A stretch of DNA of 64,000 nt from Shouchella xiaoxiensis (GTDB lineage Bacteria; Bacillota; Bacilli; Bacillales; Bacillaceae_D), in NCBI RefSeq assembly GCF_016907895.1, contig NZ_JAFBCV010000002.1, forward strand, positions 186,001-250,000, written 5' to 3'. The notes under the pieces were generated by a model. That model searched no databases. It worked only from the letters and a program-made list of their open reading frames with translations, and was not told the DNA's origin. Each line of letters opens with the position of its first letter. Positions within the stretch are counted from its first letter, which is position 1. Positions 54,460-63,564 of this stretch are shown here, one piece after another. The position numbers and the translations under genes are program-made.

Positions 54460-57066
54460 ATGGCACAAACCCCAATGATGAATCAGTATTTAAAAATAAA
54501 AGAAAACTATCAAGATGCGATTCTCTTTTTTCGTTTAGGCGATTTTTATGAAATGTTTCATGAGGATGCTCTCGTTGCATCAAAAGAATTAGAGATTACC
54601 TTAACCGGACGCGGGCAGGGAGAAGATCGGATTCCGATGTGCGGCGTCCCTCACCATGCTGCGGAAGGCTATCAAGCAAAGCTAATTGAAAAAGGCTATA
54701 AAGTCGCGATCTGCGAACAAGTGGAAGACCCGAAAATGGTTAAAGGCGTTGTGAAGCGTGAAGTGACAAAGCTGTTGACGCCAGGCACGTTAATGAATAG
54801 CAATCTGCTTGCTGAAAAGGAGAACAATTACCTCTTTGCTTTTGCAACCGATGGATCGAACTTTGGAATCGCCCGCTGTGATTTGTCCACAGGCGAAAAC
54901 GATATCACGCTCGTTACAGGAGATGATAGCGACCTCCTGCATGAGATTGGTACAAGTGAAGCACGCGAAGTGATTGCGCCCCTTTCAATTGAACAACGAT
55001 TAAAGGACAAGCTCTCGAGTAACCCGGCGTTTCTCGTAAGCTATCAAGAAAATGTGAGTGATTTGAGTGAGTACACGTATTTAACAGATAACATGAAGGA
55101 GCCACTTATTAAAGAAGCGTATCAGCATATGCTCCATTATCTGCTGGAAACGCAGAAGCAGTCGATTAAGCATCTCCAGCAGCCTGTGACGTATCATGCC
55201 GACTCTTTTTTGAAAATGGATGTTCATGCGAAGCGGAATTTAGAACTGGTTGAGACGTTGCGCGAAAAGAAAAAGAAAGGCTCTCTTCTCTCAATTATTG
55301 ATCAATCGGTCACGTCAATGGGAGGACGTTTGCTTCGACAATGGCTTGACAGACCGCTTGTAAACCGTAAAAAAATTGGCGAGCGTCAGTCAGTGGTTCG
55401 CTCTTTTCTTACGCATTTCTTTGAACGGGAATCGTTACGTGATTCACTTAAAGAGGTCTATGATATTGAACGGCTAGCTGCACGTATTGCATATGGTAGC
55501 GTCAATGCTAGGGAACTCGTCCAGTTAAAGCGTTCACTCAATAAGCTCCCGGAAATGAAAGAACAGCTTACTCTAATCGGATTAGAACAAAAGTGGCTGA
55601 ACAAGAGTGAGCTGTTTCAAGCTTTAGTCGAAAAGCTTGCAGGTAGTTTAGTCGAAGACCCACCGATTTCTGTTACAGAAGGTGGCTTAATTATTGATGG
55701 CTACAGCGAAGAGCTAGACACGTATCGAGATGCCAGTCGCAATGGCAAGCAGTGGATTGCGGCTTTGGAGCAGTCAGAGCGAGAGCTAACGAACATTCGC
55801 TCTCTTAAAGTGGGCTATAACAAGGTGTTTGGCTATTACATTGAAGTGTCAAGAACCAATACCCACCTCTTGCCAGAGGGCAGATATGAGCGGAAGCAGA
55901 CGCTTGCCAACGCCGAGCGCTATATCACACCTGAGTTAAAAGAAAAAGAAGCGCTAATTTTGGAGGCGGAAGAGAAGCTGACCGACCTTGAATATCAGCT
56001 TTTTACAGCAATTCGGGCTGAAATCGAGCGCTATGTTCCTGATTTACAGGCGCTTGCCCGTGACATTAGCGAGATTGATGTGCTTGCTGGTTTTGCGGCA
56101 ACCGCCGAACAAAACGGCTATGTTCAACCTGAAGTAACCGAAACTCGAGATGTGGAAATTAAAGGTGGACGTCACCCGGTTGTGGAAACGGTCATTAAGC
56201 GTGGCAGCTATGTTCAAAATGAGATTAACCTAATTGACAATCTCAATATGTTGCTCATTACCGGGCCGAATATGGGCGGGAAATCAACCTATATGCGACA
56301 GTTGGCCCTAACCGTCGTCATGACGCAAATTGGCAGCTTCGTACCGGCAGATGAAGCCAAACTGCCTGTGTTTGATAAAATTTTTACACGGATTGGTGCC
56401 GCTGATGATTTGGCAAGCGGCCAAAGTACGTTTATGGTTGAAATGATGGAGACGAAAGATGCCCTGACAAAAGCAACGGCAAACAGCTTAATTTTATTGG
56501 ATGAGATTGGGCGAGGCACATCAACCTATGATGGGATGGCGCTTGCGCAAGCGATCATCGAATACATTTATGAATCGATTGGCGCTAAGACGCTGTTTTC
56601 TACACATTACCATGAGTTAACGACTCTAGCTGATTCCATCCCTACGTTACAAAACGTCCATGTCTCGGCAACGGAGGAAGACGGAGCAGTGGTCTTTTTA
56701 CACCGCGTTATTGCTGGAGCTGCTGACCGGAGTTACGGTGTTTATGTCGCCGAGCTTGCCGGGTTGCCACCACAAGTCACGAGTCGGGCAGAGCAGTTGC
56801 TCGAGACGCTAGAGACGGGGCAAAGGCATGTGAGTCAAACAACCAATACACCAGAACTTGTTAAAGAGGAAGTCGCCGCCACATCGATGCACGCGTCAAC
56901 GCAGCTGACCTTGTTCCAGACAGAAGACGTGCCGGAGAAGAAAGGGCGAAGCAAGAAGGAAGATGCGGTTTTACAAAGCATGAGTGAGCTAGATTTATGG
57001 CATTTAACGCCGTTTCAGGCGCTTGAAAAAATTAATGAATGGCAGAAGCAGCTACGAAAGAAGTAA
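54460..57066 (+). CDS. mutS: DNA mismatch recognition protein MutS
   Basis: MutS binds mismatches and signals repair via MutL. The 868-residue protein has the mismatch-binding FYEMF (Phe near residue 31), connector and lever domains, and the ABC ATPase domain with GPNMGGKSTYM near 607, LLDEIGRGTSTYDG near 685 and STHYHELT near 720. The C-terminal part contains QLTLF near 810, a beta-clamp-binding motif. ATG 54460 follows GCGGAGG. It is followed by mutL after 15 bases, giving a repair operon. Confidence 0.97.
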   Translation: MAQTPMMNQYLKIKENYQDAILFFRLGDFYEMFHEDALVASKELEITLTGRGQGEDRIPMCGVPHHAAEGYQAKLIEKGYKVAICEQVEDPKMVKGVVKREVTKLLTPGTLMNSNLLAEKENNYLFAFATDGSNFGIARCDLSTGENDITLVTGDDSDLLHEIGTSEAREVIAPLSIEQRLKDKLSSNPAFLVSYQENVSDLSEYTYLTDNMKEPLIKEAYQHMLHYLLETQKQSIKHLQQPVTYHADSFLKMDVHAKRNLELVETLREKKKKGSLLSIIDQSVTSMGGRLLRQWLDRPLVNRKKIGERQSVVRSFLTHFFERESLRDSLKEVYDIERLAARIAYGSVNARELVQLKRSLNKLPEMKEQLTLIGLEQKWLNKSELFQALVEKLAGSLVEDPPISVTEGGLIIDGYSEELDTYRDASRNGKQWIAALEQSERELTNIRSLKVGYNKVFGYYIEVSRTNTHLLPEGRYERKQTLANAERYITPELKEKEALILEAEEKLTDLEYQLFTAIRAEIERYVPDLQALARDISEIDVLAGFAATAEQNGYVQPEVTETRDVEIKGGRHPVVETVIKRGSYVQNEINLIDNLNMLLITGPNMGGKSTYMRQLALTVVMTQIGSFVPADEAKLPVFDKIFTRIGAADDLASGQSTFMVEMMETKDALTKATANSLILLDEIGRGTSTYDGMALAQAIIEYIYESIGAKTLFSTHYHELTTLADSIPTLQNVHVSATEEDGAVVFLHRVIAGAADRSYGVYVAELAGLPPQVTSRAEQLLETLETGQRHVSQTTNTPELVKEEVAATSMHASTQLTLFQTEDVPEKKGRSKKEDAVLQSMSELDLWHLTPFQALEKINEWQKQLRKK

Positions 57067-57081
57067 AGGGAGGTGGAGACG

Positions 57082-58974
57082 GTGGCTGGAATTCAACAAC
57101 TAAACGATGCGTTATCGAATAAAATCGCCGCAGGAGAAGTCGTCGAGCGCCCCGCTTCCATTGTAAAAGAGCTAATTGAGAATGCGATTGACGCTAAGGC
57201 GAAGGATATTCTCGTTGAAATAGAAGAAGGGGGCTTACGCTCGATTCGAATTGTTGATGACGGGATTGGCATCGAAAAAGACGAGTTAGAAACGGCATTT
57301 TTGCGCCATGCGACGTCAAAAATTAAAACCGACCGTGACTTGTTCTCGATTCGGACGCTCGGTTTCCGCGGAGAGGCATTGCCAAGTATTGCCTCGGTTT
57401 CGAACGTAAACATCCAATCAAGCACGGGGGAAGATGGAAAAGAACTGCAGCTGGCAGGAGGAGAAATAACGAGCTCGAAGCCTGCCCACGCAAGACGAGG
57501 CACAACAATCGAAGTAACCGATTTGTTTTACAATACGCCAGCTCGCTTAAAATACTTAAAGACGGTCTTGACGGAATCAGGGCATGTCAGTGATGTTTTA
57601 AATCGGATGGCACTTGCTTATCCAGACATTCGCTTTCACTACGTTAGCGACGGAAAAACGATGCTGCAAACAGCAGGAAACAATGACCTCCTGCAGGTGA
57701 TCGCGCAAGTGTACGGACGGCAAACGGCTGCGCAAATGGTTGCGGTTGAAGGAGATTCGCTTGACTACCATGTGTCCGGTTTTGTTGCGAAGCCGGAATT
57801 AACCCGAGCGGGACGTCAGTATATGTCGATCTATATCAATGGCCGCTACATTCGTAACTACAAGCTAGCCAATGCGATTCAACAAGGATTTCATACGCTC
57901 CTGCCAATCGGACGTTTTCCCGTCGCGATTTTAAAATTAGAGATGGACCCGGTATTAATTGATGTGAATGTTCACCCTGCTAAGCTGGAAGTGCGCTTAA
58001 GCAAGGAAGATGAGTTGGCAGAAGTAATCCGGACGAGCATTAAAAAAGTCTTTGCACAGCAAACGCTCATTCCTGAACCGTCTAAACAGGCTAAGCAAAA
58101 AAAAGACGAAACGGAGCAGCTGGCGTTTACACTGTCTTATCAGCAGGAAGAACAGGCTCCAGCTGAGCGAAATACTGTAGCAGAAGCGCAGCCTCTTCCT
58201 TTAAAGCAGAAGGAAGACCGCGTTTCGTCATGGAAACAGGAAGAAGAACCACCTCAACCCGTTCATGAAATAAAAGAAGAGGATGCCGAGCCTCGCTCTG
58301 ACTTCGAGCTGGCACCGGTGCAACAAGAAAGCGTTACGGCTGAGCCAATAAAGCAAGCGCAGGACGAGGTTGAGGCTCAATCTGACTTAACGAAAATGCC
58401 TCCGCTTTACCCAGTAGGGCAGATGCACGGCACGTACATCGTTGCGCAGAACGAGAACGGGATGTATCTTGTGGATCAGCACGCGGCGCAAGAGCGGATT
58501 AAATACGAATACTTTCATAAGAAGCTCGGTGAACCGATTGCGGCAACGCAAACACTTCTTGTGCCGATGACGCTGGAATTTACGACAAGTGAAGCCCAGC
58601 TCATTAACGAGTCACTGGCTAAATTCGAAGCGATTGGCTTATTTCTAGAAGATTTTGGGAAGAATACTTTTGTTGTACGCGCCCATCCGACTTGGTTTCC
58701 GAAAGGGGACGAAGAGGAAACGATTAAAGAAATGATTGAACAATTGTTATCGAACCGGAAGCTAAGTGTACAGGCGTTGCGAGAAGAAGCGTCCATATTA
58801 ATGAGCTGCAAAGCCGCGATTAAAGCGAATCGTCATTTGCGCCATGATGAAATCTTTCAGCTATTAGAGACGTTAAGACGCTGTCAGGAGCCATACACAT
58901 GCCCCCATGGGCGACCAATTGTGATTCATTTTTCCACCTATGAACTCGAAAAAATGTTTAAACGCGTCATGTAG
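57082..58974 (+). CDS. mutL: DNA mismatch repair protein MutL
   Basis: MutL is the nicking and matchmaking protein of mismatch repair. The 630-residue protein has an N-terminal GHKL ATPase (ENAIDAKA near 35, DDGIGI near 59, GFRGEALPSI near 94), a long Glu/Gln-rich linker (about 335-440) and a C-terminal domain with DQHAAQERIKYE, the endonuclease metal site, and CPHGRP near the end. It is therefore an endonuclease-type MutL, expected in a genome without MutH. GTG 57082 follows GGGAGG at eight bases; the GTG at 57073 is in that site. Confidence 0.95.
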   Translation: MAGIQQLNDALSNKIAAGEVVERPASIVKELIENAIDAKAKDILVEIEEGGLRSIRIVDDGIGIEKDELETAFLRHATSKIKTDRDLFSIRTLGFRGEALPSIASVSNVNIQSSTGEDGKELQLAGGEITSSKPAHARRGTTIEVTDLFYNTPARLKYLKTVLTESGHVSDVLNRMALAYPDIRFHYVSDGKTMLQTAGNNDLLQVIAQVYGRQTAAQMVAVEGDSLDYHVSGFVAKPELTRAGRQYMSIYINGRYIRNYKLANAIQQGFHTLLPIGRFPVAILKLEMDPVLIDVNVHPAKLEVRLSKEDELAEVIRTSIKKVFAQQTLIPEPSKQAKQKKDETEQLAFTLSYQQEEQAPAERNTVAEAQPLPLKQKEDRVSSWKQEEEPPQPVHEIKEEDAEPRSDFELAPVQQESVTAEPIKQAQDEVEAQSDLTKMPPLYPVGQMHGTYIVAQNENGMYLVDQHAAQERIKYEYFHKKLGEPIAATQTLLVPMTLEFTTSEAQLINESLAKFEAIGLFLEDFGKNTFVVRAHPTWFPKGDEEETIKEMIEQLLSNRKLSVQALREEASILMSCKAAIKANRHLRHDEIFQLLETLRRCQEPYTCPHGRPIVIHFSTYELEKMFKRVM

Positions 58975-58987
58975 AGGAGAACAGTCA

Positions 58988-59767
58988 GTGATTGTAACAA
59001 CGGCACGAAAACAAGCAACCGCCCTAGAACAAACAGCTCGTCTGTATGCGGATCAACTGCAGGCATCGTTTGTGCAGCGAGAGGATCGGTCACTCGAAGC
59101 GCTTACGAGTTTATACAGCGAAGATTTGCTCATTGTCGCCAAAAATAAGGTCATGCTTTATCCGCTTGACCGAGCCAACCCATTTTTTTACCATCCGAAC
59201 GCGGCTTTGCTGCGCTATAAACAATGGAAGCAGACCGGTCATGATCCGTTTATCGAGATAACAGGGCTTAAAGCTGGGGAAACCTGTATTGATGCAACGC
59301 TTGGGATGGCTGCTGATTCGATTATTGCTCAGCTTGCTGTTGGTGAAACGGGTACGGTCATTGGCTTAGAAGCAAATAAAGAAATTGCATTTGTTGTACA
59401 AAAGGGCTTGCATACGTGGAATGAGGCGGATGCGCTCTTTTTAAACGCGATGCGGCAAATTCAAGTCCATCAAGTCGATAGTCTCAGCTATTTAAAAAAC
59501 CGAGCTGATAAAAGTGCAGAAATCGTCTACTTTGATCCGATGTTTGAAACCAAAATTGACTCGCCTGGTCTTGCCGGAATGAGGCACTATGCCTGTCATT
59601 TTCCCGTCACGGCTGAGCATATTACTGAAGCAAGTCGGATTGCTACAAGAGCCGTTGTGTTAAAAGACCATTTCAAAAGCAGTCAGTTTGCCAAGTATGG
59701 ATTTACCGTTCAACGTCGTCAGCACGCAGCATTTCAATACGGACGACTTGATGTATCACAACAATAA
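58988..59767 (+). CDS. Class I SAM-dependent methyltransferase (RsmJ/YpiP-like)
   Basis: A 259-residue protein with a class I methyltransferase fold at about residues 85-240. CIDATLGMAADS fits motif I with the SAM-binding loop, VIGLEANKEIA the acidic ribose-binding strand, and VYFDPMF takes the place of motif IV. Overall the pattern resembles RsmJ-type 16S rRNA guanine-N2 methyltransferases and B. subtilis YpiP, but the substrate is not proved. GTG 58988 follows GAGGAGA. It sits between mutL and miaA, and its neighbour miaA overlaps only as an open frame, not with its real start. Confidence 0.8.
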   Translation: MIVTTARKQATALEQTARLYADQLQASFVQREDRSLEALTSLYSEDLLIVAKNKVMLYPLDRANPFFYHPNAALLRYKQWKQTGHDPFIEITGLKAGETCIDATLGMAADSIIAQLAVGETGTVIGLEANKEIAFVVQKGLHTWNEADALFLNAMRQIQVHQVDSLSYLKNRADKSAEIVYFDPMFETKIDSPGLAGMRHYACHFPVTAEHITEASRIATRAVVLKDHFKSSQFAKYGFTVQRRQHAAFQYGRLDVSQQ

Positions 59768-59780
59768 AGGAGCTGCTGTA

Positions 59781-60710
59781 GTGACGAAAGAAGCGCTTAT
59801 TGCCATTGTTGGCCCAACCGCTGTTGGAAAAACCGATTTAAGTATTAAACTTGCGCAACAATTAAATGGGGAAATCATTAGCGGAGATTCCATGCAAGTC
59901 TATAAGACAATGGATATCGGAACAGCAAAAGCAACCGAAGAAGAGCAGGCGGCAATCCCGCATCACTTAATTGATATACTAGACCCAGAAGAACCGTGGA
60001 CCGTCGCAGCATTTCAAGAGCGAGCGTTAGCAGCGATTCAGGACATTCGGGCACGGGGGAAGCTGCCGATTGTGGTTGGTGGGACAGGACTGTACATCCA
60101 GTCCATCACCCATGAATTATCGTTTGCTGATGCCAAATCAGATCCTGCTTATCGCGAGCAGCTTGAAGCGTTTCTGGAAGCCCATGGCATTCGCGCGCTC
60201 CACCAGCAGCTGGAAGAGCAAGACCCGAAAGCAGCAGAAACCATTCATCCGAATAACAGCCGTCGTGTAATCCGCGCCTTGGAAGTAATCCATACAACAG
60301 GCGTGCGGTTTTCGGAACAAGAAAATCAGCTCGGTGCCGCCCGTTTTAACACGGCTTTAATTGGCTTAACGATGGATCGGCAGAAGCTGTATGAGCGCAT
60401 CAATGTAAGAGTTGATTTAATGATGAAGCAAGGACTGTTAGAGGAAGTAAAGCGCCTGTATGATGCTGGCGTCCACAGTCAAGCGATTCAAGCAATTGGT
60501 TACAAAGAGCTGTATGCTTATTTTAATGGGGATGTAGCACTTGCTGAAGCAGTTGATTTGCTAAAGAAGAATTCTCGGCACTATGCTAAGAGACAATTAA
60601 CGTGGTTCCGCAATAGAAGCGCCGCCGAGTGGTTTAATGTTGGAGCAGAAACCCCTTCAGAAATTTTCACAAAAATAGTCGATTATTCTTGCAGGAAAAT
60701 AGAGAAATAG
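59781..60710 (+). CDS. miaA: tRNA dimethylallyltransferase
   Basis: MiaA adds a dimethylallyl group to A37 of tRNAs reading codons that begin with U; MiaB then thiomethylates it. The 309-residue protein has P-loop GPTAVGKT at residues 11-18, SGDSMQVYKTMDIGTAK near 38, VVGGTGLYIQS near 100, and LIGLTMDRQKLYERI near 205. GTG 59781 follows AAGGAG at eight bases; an open frame reaching to 59688 lies inside the methyltransferase gene. hfq follows, as in many bacteria. Confidence 0.95.
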   Translation: MTKEALIAIVGPTAVGKTDLSIKLAQQLNGEIISGDSMQVYKTMDIGTAKATEEEQAAIPHHLIDILDPEEPWTVAAFQERALAAIQDIRARGKLPIVVGGTGLYIQSITHELSFADAKSDPAYREQLEAFLEAHGIRALHQQLEEQDPKAAETIHPNNSRRVIRALEVIHTTGVRFSEQENQLGAARFNTALIGLTMDRQKLYERINVRVDLMMKQGLLEEVKRLYDAGVHSQAIQAIGYKELYAYFNGDVALAEAVDLLKKNSRHYAKRQLTWFRNRSAAEWFNVGAETPSEIFTKIVDYSCRKIEK

Positions 60711-60755
60711 CTCGAACTAATGTAAAGAACGATAGAGAGAGAGGAGCTATTCAGC

Positions 60756-60989
60756 ATGAAAGCAACGGTTAACATTCAAGATCAATTCTTAAATCAACTG
60801 CGTAAAGAAGGCATTCCTGTAACGGTTTTCTTACTTAATGGGTTTCAATTACGCGGCCTCATTAAAGGGTTTGACAACTTTACGGTCATTGTTGAAACGG
60901 AAGGTAAACAACAGCTCGTATACAAGCATGCCATTTCTACATTTGCACCACAAAAAAACGTTCAGCTCAAAAGTGAAACAGAGGTATAA
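60756..60989 (+). CDS. hfq: RNA chaperone Hfq
   Basis: Hfq forms a hexameric Sm-like ring that binds small RNAs and A-rich RNA. The 77-residue protein has the Sm1 region [21 protein letters not shown] and the Sm2 motif YKHAIST. The short tail is typical of Bacillota Hfq. ATG 60756 follows AGAGGAGC. It lies 45 bases after miaA with no terminator between, so the two share transcripts. Confidence 0.96.
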   Translation: MKATVNIQDQFLNQLRKEGIPVTVFLLNGFQLRGLIKGFDNFTVIVETEGKQQLVYKHAISTFAPQKNVQLKSETEV

Positions 60990-61000
60990 ACGTTAATCAA

Positions 61001-61053
61001 GGACTGTCTCATACAAGGTCTACCATTGACCTTAATGGGACAGTCTTTTTTTT
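61001..61053 (+). terminator. Terminator of hfq
   Basis: GACTGTCTCAT (61002-61012) pairs with ATGGGACAGTC (61035-61045), enclosing a second stem AAGGTC / GACCTT, then T8. Strong rightward terminator. Confidence 0.88.
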
Positions 61054-61076
61054 AGACGTTATTTTCTACTTAACCG

Positions 61077-61117
61077 AAAAAAATAAGCGCCGTCTTAGGA
61101 CGAGGCTTATTTTTTTT
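61077..61117 (-). terminator. Terminator of the leftward ABC operon
   Basis: On the minus strand, AAAAAAAATAAGC pairs with GCTTATTTTTTT around an inner GTC/GAC pair. The hairpin includes the stop codon of the permease gene. Confidence 0.7.
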
Positions 61118-62786
61118 CAACATATTCAATTTCGACGCCTGCTTCAAACCGTTTTCCACTTTGAACGATAAAATAAAAACTCAAGCCAATGGCGCAAAGA
61201 AAGACAAATGCACTTATGACTATAGTTGTGACAGGGTTTGAACTTTTTACTTGCGTCATAAATGCAATTAGTTCAACAAATGGATGATACATCGCTTCCG
61301 CATCGCGCTGAATGGCTTCAAATGGTGAAAGGAAAAAACCAACAGGAAGGATCAGAATTAAGCCGTAAGCAAAGGAGGCGAGAACAAGTAGGATTGAACC
61401 CGTTGTTTGAATTCGAGCTTGGGGCTGATCCGCATTAAAGCGTGGATAAAGTGTGCCAATCCATAAGCTAAGACTTGTTATTCCGCTAATGGCAATAGCA
61501 ATTGTCGCGAACCCGAATAGCGTGTGTGTAAGCGGCCAGCCAAAAAAGACCATCGCAATCACCTCAAATACAGCTAATAAAAGAAGCAAGGCGACTGAAT
61601 GAAACAACCATTTTGCTTTAGCAAGATCGATGCCCTTTAGTGGCAAAGATTGAAGCAGTTCAAGGTTCGATCCCTCGCGACCAACGCTCGCAGCGATAAA
61701 GGGTCCCGAACCGACTACGAAAGCACTAAAGAAGATGAGTTGAAATAGGCTCCAAGACAGCAAAGGTTGTGTTTGAATGAATGCAAAGGACTCACTGCGT
61801 ATAACGGGAAACAACAAAAGAAAGAGAAATAAAAACAGTTGACTTAACTGAAGCCATTCACGGCTATCGCGAAGTACATACGCTTGTTCTTTTTTCATCA
61901 GCGCTCTTGTTGGAGAGAGTAGACGTTTTTCGTTCGTTCGTTTCGTCCGTTTTTGTTTGCTCGCTTGATCATTTGATTGAACCCAGCCGAGGCGAAATCC
62001 TTTTTCAATTAAAAACAAGCTTAAGAAAAGAAGAACGCTAACCGTCAGCACTAGCAAGAGTGCATACCAAAAGGTAGTGCCCGTGATGTTCCCGTTAAAA
62101 CCGTCAGCCAGAACGAAACCGGCCCAAGTGGTAGGCAGCCAAGTAGGAAAGTCTATTAGAAGAAATTCGGCTGAAGATGATGATTCTGTTGAAGGGAGCA
62201 GCAGCTGAACGCCAATAAAGAAGCCGATTCCCGTTACTGCCGTTAAAACGGTTGTTAATTCTTTTGTGCGATAACCTGGCACAAATTGTGCAAGCACAAG
62301 CGTCAAGAGATAAACGCATGCAACACTGCCTAAAAGAACAAAAGCGAGCACCGGAATGAGAATGAAATAGAAAAGCGGTGAAGCTTGGGCGCCGACCCCT
62401 GCGACTGAAAGTAAAATCGTACTTGTTAGAAAGAGGAGCAGCGGCGTCTGAAGCAGATGCGCTATCACTTTTGAGAAAAACAGCTTTGTCGTTGAAATTG
62501 GTAAAGCAAACAGCAACGGTAAATCGGCTGCCCGGTATAAGTGACTAAATACACTTGGAATCGTCAGGATTAATACGATCACCGTTAAGGAAAGCGCTAT
62601 TGCTGAAAACAAGGAACCGAAATTGTCCATTTCTGAAAACGTTACGCCCATCATTCCCGCAAACGGGACAGCGAAAAGAGCAATAACGAGTACAAGAAGA
62701 AGCGTTGATAGTTTTTGACCCGGCGTCCAAGACTGGATCTCACGCAGTTGCAACAGGAGCTGAAGCTTAATCAGTTTTCTGAGCAT
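61107..62786 (-). CDS. ABC transporter permease, ABC-2/exporter type
   Basis: A 559-residue protein with about 12 hydrophobic membrane segments in two halves, separated by a basic region near residue 280 (KQKRTKRTNEKRLLSP). It looks like a putative ABC exporter permease. Such two-gene units commonly export lipids, peptides or antibiotics; the sequence does not show which. Its start overlaps the end of the ATPase gene by 20 bases, so the two subunits are cotranslated. I do not assign a gene name. Confidence 0.82.
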   Translation of the reverse strand: MLRKLIKLQLLLQLREIQSWTPGQKLSTLLLVLVIALFAVPFAGMMGVTFSEMDNFGSLFSAIALSLTVIVLILTIPSVFSHLYRAADLPLLFALPISTTKLFFSKVIAHLLQTPLLLFLTSTILLSVAGVGAQASPLFYFILIPVLAFVLLGSVACVYLLTLVLAQFVPGYRTKELTTVLTAVTGIGFFIGVQLLLPSTESSSSAEFLLIDFPTWLPTTWAGFVLADGFNGNITGTTFWYALLLVLTVSVLLFLSLFLIEKGFRLGWVQSNDQASKQKRTKRTNEKRLLSPTRALMKKEQAYVLRDSREWLQLSQLFLFLFLLLFPVIRSESFAFIQTQPLLSWSLFQLIFFSAFVVGSGPFIAASVGREGSNLELLQSLPLKGIDLAKAKWLFHSVALLLLLAVFEVIAMVFFGWPLTHTLFGFATIAIAISGITSLSLWIGTLYPRFNADQPQARIQTTGSILLVLASFAYGLILILPVGFFLSPFEAIQRDAEAMYHPFVELIAFMTQVKSSNPVTTIVISAFVFLCAIGLSFYFIVQSGKRFEAGVEIEYVEKK

Positions 62787-63564
62787 AGCTGTCTCCTCTT
62801 AACGATGCAATTAACGTGCGTGCCCGCTCATCATCGGCAGTAATGGCCAGAAATAAATCTTCAAGAGACGCATCAGCCTGACCGCTGCGCTCTTGTAATT
62901 CTGTAATCGAACCGACTGCAATTAATTCGCCTTTAAACACAATACCGACGCGATCACACATTTGAGCAGCAACTTCTAACAAATGTGTCGTCATAAAGAC
63001 GGTCATCTTTTCCTCATCGCAAAGCTCTCTTAGTAACAGTCGTAAGGTCTTTGCTCCCTTAGGATCTAAGCCAACGGTCGGTTCATCTAAAAAAAGCACG
63101 TCGGGCTGATGCAACAGCGCCGCAGAGAGATTTAATTTCTGTTTCATGCCGTGGGAATAAGATTCAATCCGATCATTTAAGGCTTCTTCCAGTTCAAACA
63201 AGGTGATGTATTTTTCTTTTCGTGCTTGAAAATCAGCTTCCTTTACTGAAAAGACGCTGGCAATAAAGCGCAAATATTCGTTGCCGGTTAACTTATCGTA
63301 CATATTTGGTTGATCTGGTACATAGGCAATTCGTTTTTTTGCTTCTACCGGATTTGCCCAGACATCAATCGATGAAAGCTGGACCTTACCCGATGATGGT
63401 TGGAGTAGGCCGGTCATCATTTTCATCGTTGTGGTTTTGCCGGAGCCATTTGGCCCTAAAAAGCAGAAAAGCTCGCCTTTCTCGACCTGTAAGTTGATCG
63501 AATCGACGGCTTTTTTGGTGCCGAACATTTTGCTTAACTGTTGAACATCAATCATTGGTTTCAT
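62767..63564 (-). CDS. ABC transporter ATP-binding protein
   Basis: A 265-residue ABC ATPase with Walker A GPNGSGKT at residues 37-44, Q-loop YVPDQPNMYD near 85, signature SHGMKQK near 138, Walker B VLFLDEP near 157 and switch His in TTHLLEV near 192. It has the architecture of exporter ATPases (CcmA-like). ATG 63564 follows AAGAGG on the minus strand; the second Met (MIDVQQLSK, 63555) is an alternative. The start lies inside the end of the recombinase-like gene. Confidence 0.9.
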   Translation of the reverse strand: MKPMIDVQQLSKMFGTKKAVDSINLQVEKGELFCFLGPNGSGKTTTMKMMTGLLQPSSGKVQLSSIDVWANPVEAKKRIAYVPDQPNMYDKLTGNEYLRFIASVFSVKEADFQARKEKYITLFELEEALNDRIESYSHGMKQKLNLSAALLHQPDVLFLDEPTVGLDPKGAKTLRLLLRELCDEEKMTVFMTTHLLEVAAQMCDRVGIVFKGELIAVGSITELQERSGQADASLEDLFLAITADDERARTLIASLRGDSYAQKTD